Shown here in pieces: positions 1-7,155 of a stretch of DNA of 20,683 bases (position 1 is its first letter; the number at the start of each line of letters is the position of its first letter). The DNA is from a bacterium HR20 (lineage in GTDB: Bacteria; Bacteroidota; Ignavibacteria; Kapaibacteriales; NICIL-2), in assembly GCA_002898675.1 (NCBI GenBank), contig BEHW01000031.1, positions 1 through 20,683 on the forward strand. The letters are read 5' to 3'. The position numbers and the translations under genes were made by a program. Under the pieces are notes generated by a model. It was not told the DNA's origin. It was given only the letters and a program-made list of their open reading frames with translations, and searched no databases.

Positions 1-1697
1 CCGGAAGCGGGCTGAAAAAACACATGGCGCTTCTGCTGGCGATTTTCTCCGATGTCATCATCAACCCAACGTTCCCGAAAGAGGAGCTCGACAAACTTAT
101 GCCGCAAGTGCTCGCGAGCATCAAGCAGCGAAAATCACGCCCCAGCGAGCTTGCAATGGCTCTCTCACGGATCGTGCTCTACGGCCCTGACCATCCAAGT
201 GCTCAGCGCCCGACCGAAGAGAGCGTCAAATCCATCACACCGGAGGATATTCGCACCTTCCACCGCACCTACGTCCGCCCCAACAACCAAGCATCGCTGG
301 CCATCGTTGGCGATGTTACGCTCAAGGAAATCATCCCGCAGATCGAGGCAGCCTTCCGCCGGTGGGAATCTGCCAGCGTCACAGTGCCTGAGACACCAAA
401 GCCAAAGCCTCTCCCACGCGGCGTCTATTTTGTCGAACGTCCGGGATCGGTGCAGTCCACAATCGTCCTCTGCGGTCTTGCACCGGGACGGAAAGACCCC
501 GACTACGAAAAGCTCGACCTTGCCGTCGAGCTGTTAGGCAATGGTTTTAGCGGCCGGCTCTTCAAAACACTCCGCGAAACGTACTCGTTCACGTACACCC
601 CGTACGCATTCCTGACGCAGGGGAAATACTTCAACCGTTTCGCCGCTGGTGCAGATGTGCGGACGCCCGTGACAGATTCGGCAATTCTCGTCCTGCGCCG
701 TGAAATCGAGAAAGTCGCAAATGAGCCAGCCAGCGAGGAAGAATTTTCTGTCATCAAACAGAATGTGCTTGGGTCGTACCAGATGAACTTCGAGCAGCCA
801 TGGTTTGTCGCGTCCCTGCTACAAAATGCCAACTACCTCGAGCTGCCCGAAGAGTACTTCAAAGGCTACCCCAAGCGTATCGCAGCCTACTCGCCCTACG
901 ATGCGCTGGCTGCTGCCGAACGGTACTTGCAGCCGCGGAACTGGTGGCTCGTCGTCGTCGGCAAACCCGACATTGCAAAAGAACTCGAACGCTGGGGCGA
1001 TCTGCATCGCTACGACTTGGACCTCAAACCAATCGGCACAGCCGGCCCCGAACCTGTTTCCATGAGCGTCGAGGAGCTGCTTCGGCGCTACGTGAATGCA
1101 CTCGGAGGAGAATCCAAGCTGCGTTCGATTACGAGCATTGTCAAAACATCGCAGATCGTGCTTAGCGCCGGCGGCCAGCAATTCGAAGGAACTGCGCTGA
1201 CCAAGCAGAAAGCACCGAACAAACTCTACCAGAAGCTCTCGCTCCCTGTAGTGCAGCAAGAGCAATGGGTTGACGGCACACAAGCGTGGATGAAGCAAGG
1301 CCCGCGCCCTCCACAGCCAATGCCCGACAACATCGCGCGCTCCGTGCTCGACCAAGCGATGATGTTCCACGTTGCGAAACTTCCCGAACTTGGCTACCGC
1401 TGCTCGATCGAAGGCAAACGGAACGGCATGATCATCCTCCGCGCGGAAAAGAACGGCAGACAATCAACGTACTACTTCGACGAAACCACCTTCCTCCTCC
1501 GCCGAACTGATCAGCAGCAGGGACCAGAAGAAGGTGGAGTAACGCTGAGCGAGTACTACGATGACTACGCGCCCATCGAGGGAATCATGCTCCCGCGTTC
1601 GGAACGTCTCGAATCGCCAATGTTCAGCATCACCAGCAAATGCACGTACCAACTCAACGTTCCCATCGAGGACGCAGAGTTTCAACCGAAGCAATAA
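1..1697 (+). CDS. M16 family peptidase-like protein, C-terminal part (5' end outside window)
   Basis: The gene is cut by the window edge. The reading frame is open from the first complete codon at position 3, and the residues before the first ATG at 24 (GSGLKKH) continue family-like sequence, so that ATG is internal. The visible part holds the end of the first M16 domain (FHRTYVRPNNQASLAIVGDV, about residues 85-105). A complete second M16 domain follows (from RGVYFVERPGSVQ to WWLVVVGKPD, about 140-320), with the LGNGFSGRLFKTLRE...Y segment typical of the non-catalytic M16B half. The HxxEH zinc motif would lie upstream, so catalytic competence cannot be judged. A tail of about 200 residues starting near VEELLRRYVNALGG resembles the LolA-like/lipoprotein-sorting-like domains fused to some envelope M16 proteins. 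The likely role is periplasmic proteolysis, which is inferred. The gene is followed by a terminator. Confidence 0.88.
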   Translation, partial: GSGLKKHMALLLAIFSDVIINPTFPKEELDKLMPQVLASIKQRKSRPSELAMALSRIVLYGPDHPSAQRPTEESVKSITPEDIRTFHRTYVRPNNQASLAIVGDVTLKEIIPQIEAAFRRWESASVTVPETPKPKPLPRGVYFVERPGSVQSTIVLCGLAPGRKDPDYEKLDLAVELLGNGFSGRLFKTLRETYSFTYTPYAFLTQGKYFNRFAAGADVRTPVTDSAILVLRREIEKVANEPASEEEFSVIKQNVLGSYQMNFEQPWFVASLLQNANYLELPEEYFKGYPKRIAAYSPYDALAAAERYLQPRNWWLVVVGKPDIAKELERWGDLHRYDLDLKPIGTAGPEPVSMSVEELLRRYVNALGGESKLRSITSIVKTSQIVLSAGGQQFEGTALTKQKAPNKLYQKLSLPVVQQEQWVDGTQAWMKQGPRPPQPMPDNIARSVLDQAMMFHVAKLPELGYRCSIEGKRNGMIILRAEKNGRQSTYYFDETTFLLRRTDQQQGPEEGGVTLSEYYDDYAPIEGIMLPRSERLESPMFSITSKCTYQLNVPIEDAEFQPKQ

Positions 1698-1719
1698 CGC
1701 ACCACCTTGCTTTCTCAAG

Positions 1720-1755
1720 AGGGCGCCGCTCTAGTAGTAGGCGCCCTTTTTCTTC
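1720..1755 (+). terminator. Rho-independent terminator after the M16 gene
   Basis: A perfect 8-bp inverted repeat AGGGCGCC (1720-1727) / GGCGCCCT (1740-1747) with a 12-base loop is followed by TTTTCTTCTTCT. It starts 23 bases after the M16 stop codon and separates that gene from panB. It also argues against starting panB at the upstream in-frame TTG near 1707, because that start would place the terminator inside the coding region. Confidence 0.85.
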
Positions 1756-1802
1756 TTCTGGCCATGGTGCATCGAGCCAAACGAGCGCTCCCCAGCGGAC
1801 AC

Positions 1803-1810
1803 TATTTTCG
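1803..1810 (+). promoter_or_regulatory. Possible -7 box of panB (TATTTTCG)
   Basis: TATTTTCG matches the Bacteroidota -7 consensus TAnnTTTG at all but one fixed position. It sits after the upstream terminator and 28 bases before the chosen panB ATG. No -33 TTTG box is evident at the usual distance, so this is suggestive only. Confidence 0.35.
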
Positions 1811-1838
1811 TGCACGATCACGTTCGCAGCACAACTCA

Positions 1839-2654
1839 ATGCAGCAGCCCTCGACCGTCCGCGCCGTAACGACACGTCGCTTGCTCGACATGAAAGCGCA
1901 GGGCACCAAAATCGTCTGCCTTACGGCCTACGACGCACTCATGGCGAGCATCTTCGACCACGCAGGCGTGGACGTCCTCCTGGTCGGCGATTCGCTTGGG
2001 AACATCGTCCAGGGTCACGAGACGACGATTCCCGTCACGCTTGAGGACGTCATCTACCACACCAAAGCGGTGCGACGCGGCGCATCGCGCGCGCTCATCG
2101 TTGCCGACATGCCGTTCATGAGCTACCAAGTCCATCCCGACGAAGCATTCCGGAACGCTGGGCGCTTGATGAAGGAAGCAGGCGCAGCTGCGGTCAAGCT
2201 CGAAGGTGGCCAGCGAGTGCTCGACGCCGTCGCACGGATGACAGCAGCGGGAATTCCCGTGATGGGACACCTGGGACTGACACCCCAGAGCATCTACCAA
2301 TTTGGCTCCTACCAAGCCCGCGGACGTGAGCAAGAAGAAGCCGAGCAAATCTACCGCGATGCACTTGCGCTGCAAGAGGCCGGCGCATTTGCAATCGTTC
2401 TCGAAAAGATTCCCGCCTCGCTTGCCAAGCGCATCACCGAATCGCTGCGCATCCCGACGATTGGGATTGGTGCTGGCCCGTGGTGCGACGGTCAAATTCT
2501 CGTCTACGCAGATATGCTCGGTTTGACCGTGGACTTCCACCCTCGTTTTGTGCGACGCTACGACAACCTCTTCGAACGAATTACCGATGCAGTTCGTCGC
2601 TACAGTGAAGATGTCCGACGTGGCGATTTCCCCAATGAGAGCGAAAGCTATTAG
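1839..2654 (+). CDS. panB: 3-methyl-2-oxobutanoate hydroxymethyltransferase (ketopantoate hydroxymethyltransferase)
   Basis: This cytoplasmic enzyme transfers a hydroxymethyl group from 5,10-methylenetetrahydrofolate to 2-oxoisovalerate, giving ketopantoate in the pantothenate/CoA pathway. The 271-residue product matches the usual length of about 265-275. Conserved blocks are VGDSLGNIVQGHETTIPVTL (residues 49-68, Mg ligand D51), ADMPFMSYQ (D90), KLEGG (E122), GHLGLTPQS, the catalytic-type glutamate in VLEKIPASLA (E189) and IPTIGIGAG. The ATG at 1839 is preferred because it begins just before the conserved TVRAVTTRRLLDMK segment. An upstream in-frame start would run through the terminator at 1720-1755. 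No clear Shine-Dalgarno sequence is seen. The 3' end overlaps the next gene by 20 bases, so the two are probably co-transcribed. No panC or panD is visible here. Confidence 0.97.
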   Translation: MQQPSTVRAVTTRRLLDMKAQGTKIVCLTAYDALMASIFDHAGVDVLLVGDSLGNIVQGHETTIPVTLEDVIYHTKAVRRGASRALIVADMPFMSYQVHPDEAFRNAGRLMKEAGAAAVKLEGGQRVLDAVARMTAAGIPVMGHLGLTPQSIYQFGSYQARGREQEEAEQIYRDALALQEAGAFAIVLEKIPASLAKRITESLRIPTIGIGAGPWCDGQILVYADMLGLTVDFHPRFVRRYDNLFERITDAVRRYSEDVRRGDFPNESESY

Positions 2655-3009
2655 CGCAGCCATCGTCCTGCTCCTTGCCGGATGCGAGCAGGGCACAGTG
2701 TACCGCCAGCCTGCCGATATCGTCTTCCCTGATTCGAACGTCAGTTATTCGCGGCACGTCGAGCCATTTCTGCGTTTGGCGTGTGCGTTCAGTGGCTGCC
2801 ATAGTTCCCAGGACCCAATCCCGCTCGATAGCTACATCGCGCTCTTCCAAACGCCGGGGCTTGTGATCGTTGGGCATCCAGAGCAGAGCCGGCTCAACCA
2901 GGTGCTCGATGGGCGTCTGGCACATCCCCCCGTATTCCAAGATCGCATCAACGATAACCACCGCCGCGGAATGGCTACCTGGGTCCGCGAAGGAGCACGC
3001 AACAATTAG
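2635..3009 (+). CDS. Small lipoprotein with cytochrome c-like CX4CH motif
   Basis: The 124-residue product begins MRAKAISAAIVLLLAGC, a lipoprotein signal peptide with lipobox LAGC and lipidated Cys17. This decides the start at 2635 over in-frame ATGs at 2548, 2587 and 2611. Residues 50-56 read CAFSGCH, a CX4CH haem-attachment-type motif. The context (HVEPFLRLAC upstream; SYIALFQTPG, AHPPVFQDRINDNHRRGMATWVREGARNN downstream) resembles small Bacteroidota lipoproteins related to planctomycete-type cytochrome c domains. M113 is a possible distal ligand. The likely role is a membrane-anchored periplasmic or surface electron-transfer or redox-sensing protein. Haem binding is inferred from the motif alone. 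The gene overlaps panB by 20 bases but has no obvious functional tie to it. Confidence 0.75.
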   Translation: MRAKAISAAIVLLLAGCEQGTVYRQPADIVFPDSNVSYSRHVEPFLRLACAFSGCHSSQDPIPLDSYIALFQTPGLVIVGHPEQSRLNQVLDGRLAHPPVFQDRINDNHRRGMATWVREGARNN

Positions 3010-3019
3010 CCGCGCGTGG

Positions 3020-3027
3020 TATCTTTG
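3020..3027 (+). promoter_or_regulatory. -7 promoter box of the tRNA-Leu gene (TATCTTTG)
   Basis: TATCTTTG is a perfect match to the Bacteroidota -7 consensus TAnnTTTG and ends 9 bases before the mature 5' end of the tRNA, the spacing expected of a tRNA promoter. A -33 TTTG box is not apparent upstream, where the lipoprotein gene ends. Confidence 0.55.
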
Positions 3028-3036
3028 CGCCCCGTC

Positions 3037-3123
3037 GCAGGAGTGGCGGAATTGGCAGACGCGCTGGACTCAAAATCCAGTGGAGCTCAAAACTCCGTGT
3101 GGGTTCGACTCCCACCTCCTGCA
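3037..3123 (+). tRNA. tRNA-Leu (anticodon CAA)
   Basis: The 87-base class II tRNA folds by eye. The acceptor stem is GCAGGAG (3037-3043) with CTCCTGC (3116-3122) and discriminator A3123. The D arm contains GGCGGAATTGGCAGACGC. The anticodon stem CTGGA/TCCAG encloses the loop CTCAAAA, giving anticodon CAA, which reads UUG. A long variable arm is closed by GGAG/CTCC, as in leucine tRNAs, and the T arm is GTGGG-TTCGACT-CCCAC. CCA is not encoded, so the 3' end must be completed by a CCA-adding enzyme. It ends three bases from the stop codon of the convergent gene on the minus strand. Confidence 0.96.
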
Positions 3124-3126
3124 CAC

Positions 3127-5412
3127 CTACCGAACAACCACGATTGGAACAGTTACCCGCCTGGCGCCAGTCGTCGCGATCGCGATATACACTCCCGGTG
3201 CAAGCGTTGAGCAGTCCAGTTCGGCGCTCGTTCCTTCGGTGCGGATTGGTACATCGCGTTGCCGACCTTCAAGGCTGAGCAGACGTATCTCCGTTACCTG
3301 TTGGGCAAGCTCGATGCGGACCACATCGCTTGCAGGCTGTGGTGAGGCACTCCATTCGACCGCGCTCGGCTCCTGGACGCTGAGCGCACTGGGCGTTGTT
3401 CCGCGCAGGACAATTCGCACCGTCGGTTCATCGTAGTCGTTCGATGTAATCGTCAGCAGCGCGGTGCGCCAGCGCGTTTCCTCCTGCTGTGGCGAATACT
3501 CCAGCGTAACAGTTAGCTGCTCCCCACTGCGGAGCCAGAGTCCCTCGGCAGGAAGCGGTGGCTGGGTGCTGACGATCCGAAAACCGAGATTGGAGGGGAA
3601 CGAGCTTACCTGCACTTGCGTGATATGAAGCGCTGCTGCGGTCGCTGGGTGTATCGTCAGCTGCCGACGCACGGGCGTGCCAACGGGTGTAGCTCCGAAG
3701 TCAACTGTGTCGCGTGGAACGTCTAGTTGCGGCACCGGTCCGACGCGGAAGTTGAAGATTGCGCCCTTGCCGCAGTCACCATCGAGAGTGAAGACGCGTT
3801 TACCACCGGCAGAAATCCAGAGTGCACCGCTGCCGAGCTGTTGCTGGGTCGCCCACCACGCAAGCCCATAGCCAGCTGGGTTCTCGAATCGGAACTGGTA
3901 ACAGCCATCTTCGAGCTGGAGGAGGGCAACGTCGGTAACTTCATCGCCCAAGTTGCGACGCTCGGCAATGAGCACGCCATCGTCAAGTCGCTCCAAGCGC
4001 CACGCCAGCCCTTGCTCGGCAGCAGCACGGTTGGTTTTGAAGTACACGACGACGGAATCGCCCGGCACGGTCGGCACGTCGGTAAATGTCGAAACAGCAC
4101 GATGGAACTGCCCTTCCTGATTCGGCTGGCCATTGACGCGCGTGATAGCAATTTCCAGCCGCCGCGGCGCGGGTGGATCGAGAACTCCCGCCATCGTTGG
4201 TAGTTCGATGCTCGCAGTATCCCCGAGCCGAAGCGGTGATGAGGCAGTCCACTGGAACGGCTGCATCGGCTGACCGTCGAAGGCGTACTCAAGCACGAGC
4301 GAGCGAATACTATCGCGTCCATCGTTGCGAACGACCACCAGTGGGCGTCCGCACGTGGGGTTGAGCCGTCGCATCGGCGGAGCATCGGTAGGCATGCGGA
4401 GCTCGACGATGCTCGCGCGCGTGCTGAACGCTGGTTGCCGCGCGTAGAGCACCTGGGCGGTGATGAGGTACGAAGACGGATGCGCGCTGAACTGTTCGTT
4501 GACAAATGGCTCCATCTGATCGTCAAGCACAGACTCCTGACCTGGCTGAACGTCGGCAGTGATCCACTGCTCCCATGGATGCACAACATCGCCCGGGCAC
4601 CATCCAGCACGAGAGAGCGGCCAGGTGCCATCCTGCGGATACACAGGATTCCACCCGCAGTCATCCCGCCAGAGGTGCTGGCGGTAGGTTGCGCGCTGTC
4701 CGACGACGATCGTGTGCGTTTTTTCGGCAAACTCTGCTGCATTATCCGTTCCACCGAAGCCATGACCGGTTGTCGTAATGCGGAGTTTGACCATCTCTGC
4801 AGTTGATGGAACACGGAAGCGTTTGCCTGTGGTGTATTGATCAATCGGGTCGTTGGGATTTCCGTAGGGGAACGACCCATTGATGAGCTGGTCGAGCGCA
4901 AACACCTCGTACGGCGGCACACCTTCGATTGCTTGGATCCATGCGGTAAACATGGCGCTCTGCGTCCAGCCTTGATATTGAACAACGACGGTCGTACTAT
5001 CGCCGAAGAGGAAGCGATAGTCGGTGATGTCCCACTGCCACGTCCACGACCACGTACTGGGGCGATTGGCTGCATAGGGGGTGATGAAGCGCGCAATCTC
5101 GATCCGCTCCTGGATTGGCGCGCCGCTTGAGTCAAGCTGTCCAGTTGGGCGAAGGGCAAAAAAGCGAACCGTGTAGTCCCACTCGCCCAACCCAGGACCA
5201 CATGGGCACGACAGGCGGAGCAGAAGGAGCAGTCGCGCATAACTGCGGTCGGCTGGAAGCCGCACTACCGCTTGTTTTTCCGATGGTTGCGCAGGAAAGC
5301 GCTCATTCGAAAGAAGCGGGATCGTGAGCGTATCGCCTGCCTGTGCTACCGTTACACATCCGACGAGCAGAAGAACACACCAACGCACTGCAATATGCTC
5401 TAGACGTTGCAT
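3127..5412 (-). CDS. Secreted PNGase F-like protein with T9SS C-terminal sorting domain
   Basis: The 761-residue product has a signal peptide (MQRLEHIAVRWCVLLLVGCVTVAQA). Residues of about 27-300 resemble the two-domain peptide-N-glycosidase F fold: LSCPCGPGLGEWDYTVRFF (WD at 78-79), ERIEIARFITPY (102-113), WDITDYRFL, TTTGHGFGGTDNAAEF (213-228), LWRDDCGWNPVYPQDGTW and RAGWCPGD (268-275). PNGase F removes N-linked glycans by cleaving the Asn-GlcNAc amide; activity here is not proven. The middle is probably beta-sandwich. Residues of about 570-675 (DTVDFGATPVGT...LTITSNDYDEPTVRIVLRG) look like an ASH/DUF1573-type Ig domain. The last 86 residues (ASPQPASDVVRIEL...LAPGVYIAIATT) form a Por-type tail, predicting export through T9SS and a cell-surface location. 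The gene is monocistronic as far as visible. Confidence 0.85.
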   Translation of the reverse strand: MQRLEHIAVRWCVLLLVGCVTVAQAGDTLTIPLLSNERFPAQPSEKQAVVRLPADRSYARLLLLLRLSCPCGPGLGEWDYTVRFFALRPTGQLDSSGAPIQERIEIARFITPYAANRPSTWSWTWQWDITDYRFLFGDSTTVVVQYQGWTQSAMFTAWIQAIEGVPPYEVFALDQLINGSFPYGNPNDPIDQYTTGKRFRVPSTAEMVKLRITTTGHGFGGTDNAAEFAEKTHTIVVGQRATYRQHLWRDDCGWNPVYPQDGTWPLSRAGWCPGDVVHPWEQWITADVQPGQESVLDDQMEPFVNEQFSAHPSSYLITAQVLYARQPAFSTRASIVELRMPTDAPPMRRLNPTCGRPLVVVRNDGRDSIRSLVLEYAFDGQPMQPFQWTASSPLRLGDTASIELPTMAGVLDPPAPRRLEIAITRVNGQPNQEGQFHRAVSTFTDVPTVPGDSVVVYFKTNRAAAEQGLAWRLERLDDGVLIAERRNLGDEVTDVALLQLEDGCYQFRFENPAGYGLAWWATQQQLGSGALWISAGGKRVFTLDGDCGKGAIFNFRVGPVPQLDVPRDTVDFGATPVGTPVRRQLTIHPATAAALHITQVQVSSFPSNLGFRIVSTQPPLPAEGLWLRSGEQLTVTLEYSPQQEETRWRTALLTITSNDYDEPTVRIVLRGTTPSALSVQEPSAVEWSASPQPASDVVRIELAQQVTEIRLLSLEGRQRDVPIRTEGTSAELDCSTLAPGVYIAIATTGARRVTVPIVVVR

Positions 5413-5426
5413 AAGTAGTCGTTGCT

Positions 5427-5434
5427 CGAAACTA
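5427..5434 (-). promoter_or_regulatory. Possible -7 box of the PNGase F-like gene (TAGTTTCG)
   Basis: On the minus strand TAGTTTCG matches TAnnTTTG at all but one fixed position and ends 14 bases upstream of the ATG, implying a very short leader. No -33 box is evident. Confidence 0.3.
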
Positions 5435-5453
5435 CGGCATTCAGCTACTCAGC

Positions 5454-5461
5454 GATATTTG
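5454..5461 (+). promoter_or_regulatory. Possible -7 box of the GT-C membrane protein gene (GATATTTG)
   Basis: GATATTTG has one mismatch to TAnnTTTG and lies 72 bases before the ATG at 5534. The same 11-base string GCGATATTTGC occurs in front of the membrane protein gene at 9762, which adds some weight. Confidence 0.3.
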
Positions 5462-5533
5462 CGCTCAAGGTGCTGCTCACAACACGTGAGCGAATCCTGC
5501 GATGATGCGCGATTCGACATTTCTGCAGTTGCA

Positions 5534-7141
5534 ATGGTTGCCAGAAGCTCTCCTGATCACCCTATCGCCCTCGAGAAGCACCGCACGCACCGTGGGCTGT
5601 TCCTGCTCATGATTTTGGGAACTGCGCTCCTCTATGCGCAAAGCTTATCCATCGGGTACTATGGCGATGACTTCCAGTACATCTTCGCCCGCCCCGGTGA
5701 GATGATCTGGCGCATCTTTCTCGAACCTAATCCCGCGCACGCATGGTATCGTCCGCTCAGCTCAGCACTGCTGGCCGCTACGCAAGCCCTCGTGGGCTGG
5801 GAAACCTGGCCAATTCACGTGGTGAACATCCTCCTGCATGCGCTGCTTGGCTTGCTCGTTGTGCGTTTTCTGCAGCGTGAACGATTCGACGTTCCACACC
5901 AAGTGGCAGCTGCACTGGTGATGATCGCCTCGCAGGCGAACGCTGCTGCGATTCTGCAAAACGATACGACATCGCAAATTGCAGGCACCTACTTTGGGTG
6001 CCTGACGCTTTGGCTGCTCTACCGGAGAGCGACGGAAGATCGCACGGATGCTCCCCACCCCGACCCATTCCGCGTCCACTGGGGCGCACTTGCGACGTTC
6101 GCGTTGAGCTTACTGTCGAAGGAATCGAGCCTTGGGTTTCTCCCGATGATCGGAGTATTGTTCGTTGCTGCAGGGTGGCACAATCAGCCGTGGAAGCAGC
6201 GGCTTGTGCAAGTGCTGGTGGCAGTGCTCCCCTACGTGGGCATTGCAGGTCTGTACTTTGCCGTGCGCGCTGCCGTTGGCATCCCGACCACGCTCCACGT
6301 GGATGAATACCGCACCGTCCGGCTCGAACTGAACGTTCTAACGAACATTGCGCAATTGACAGTTGCGGCGGTGATTCCAACCTCGACGGTCACGGGCTAC
6401 TTCACGCTGACGTCGGGTACAGTTCTCGAAAAAGTCCTGCTCATCCTTGCAACAGGAGCCGTCGTGGGCGTTGCCGGATATGGCCTCTGGCACTGCCGCG
6501 AACATCGCCGGCTGCTTGGCGTGATAGCGCTCTTTGCACTCATGGGAATGTTTCCCACTGCGCTGATCAACCGCGTTTCGGAGCTCTACGTGTACAATTC
6601 GTTCCCCTTCTTCGCAGTGCTGCTGGGGGTAGGTTTCGGTCGCACATGGGAACTCATTCGTAACCGACGGGTGCTTGCGGTTCTTTTTTCCATCGGCGCA
6701 GTCGTTCTGGGACTTTCGCACATCGTAGCGATTAGCCAGAAAGCATCGCTGGCCTACCTCAACGGCATTCGCGCTCGCGGGTTGCTCGAGCAGCTTGTTC
6801 GCTACGCTAAAAGCGCACCCCCCAATACCGCGATCGTGCTCCTCCGCCAGGTTGAGCAGGAGGATCGAAGGCCGAAGCTCTACCGACTACTCGAACCACG
6901 TCCATTCCAAGCAGGCTTGAGCGTCTGGTCCATCGGATACCCAAAGTACTCCGTGTACGTGCTCGACGATTATTCCCTGCTCGAAGGGAATCCCTACCTG
7001 CTCGGCATCATCACCGGACGCCGTGATGTGCGCTTGATCATCCCCGATTCCCCTTCGGCAGCAGATGCTATCCGCGGCGAACACTACATACCGCTCACCA
7101 TCGGCGATGGTGCAATTGTTCCATTCAACCGGCTACCGTAG
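5534..7141 (+). CDS. Polytopic GT-C-type glycosyltransferase-like membrane protein
   Basis: The 535-residue product has about ten predicted membrane segments and a C-terminal soluble stretch of roughly 100 residues. After the first membrane segment comes GYYGDDFQYIF (residues 41-51), an acidic DD motif in the first extracytoplasmic loop. WYRPLSSALLA and HVVNILLHALLG follow, the layout of GT-C enzymes of the PMT/TMTC-like kind that use polyprenyl-phosphate sugars. SLLSKESSLGFLP later in the protein also fits this group. The acceptor and sugar cannot be read from sequence. The start at 5534 is the ATG nearest the first hydrophobic segment that keeps a basic N-terminus; the open frame further upstream overlaps the divergent gene and has poor coding character. 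It converges on the YfhO-like gene with 14 bases between the stops. Confidence 0.72.
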   Translation: MVARSSPDHPIALEKHRTHRGLFLLMILGTALLYAQSLSIGYYGDDFQYIFARPGEMIWRIFLEPNPAHAWYRPLSSALLAATQALVGWETWPIHVVNILLHALLGLLVVRFLQRERFDVPHQVAAALVMIASQANAAAILQNDTTSQIAGTYFGCLTLWLLYRRATEDRTDAPHPDPFRVHWGALATFALSLLSKESSLGFLPMIGVLFVAAGWHNQPWKQRLVQVLVAVLPYVGIAGLYFAVRAAVGIPTTLHVDEYRTVRLELNVLTNIAQLTVAAVIPTSTVTGYFTLTSGTVLEKVLLILATGAVVGVAGYGLWHCREHRRLLGVIALFALMGMFPTALINRVSELYVYNSFPFFAVLLGVGFGRTWELIRNRRVLAVLFSIGAVVLGLSHIVAISQKASLAYLNGIRARGLLEQLVRYAKSAPPNTAIVLLRQVEQEDRRPKLYRLLEPRPFQAGLSVWSIGYPKYSVYVLDDYSLLEGNPYLLGIITGRRDVRLIIPDSPSAADAIRGEHYIPLTIGDGAIVPFNRLP

Positions 7142-7155
7142 CACGCAGAGCTCTC

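Noticed and set aside
1707..1838. N-terminal extension of panB
   Set aside because: The extension would include the terminator at 1720-1755 and lengthen the protein well past the usual family size.
1836..2696. 286-codon antisense frame to panB
   Set aside because: The panB frame has every family motif; the antisense product is rich in Cys, His and Arg with no recognisable domain.
3037..3123. tRNA as an integration (att) site for a mobile element
   Set aside because: There is no integrase, no direct repeat of the tRNA 3' end elsewhere in the window, and the flanks are ordinary chromosomal genes.
3723..5240. 505-codon minus-strand frame overlapping the PNGase F-like gene in another frame
   Set aside because: It is Ser/Arg-rich with no domain. 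The overlapping frame carries the signal peptide, family motifs and sorting tail.
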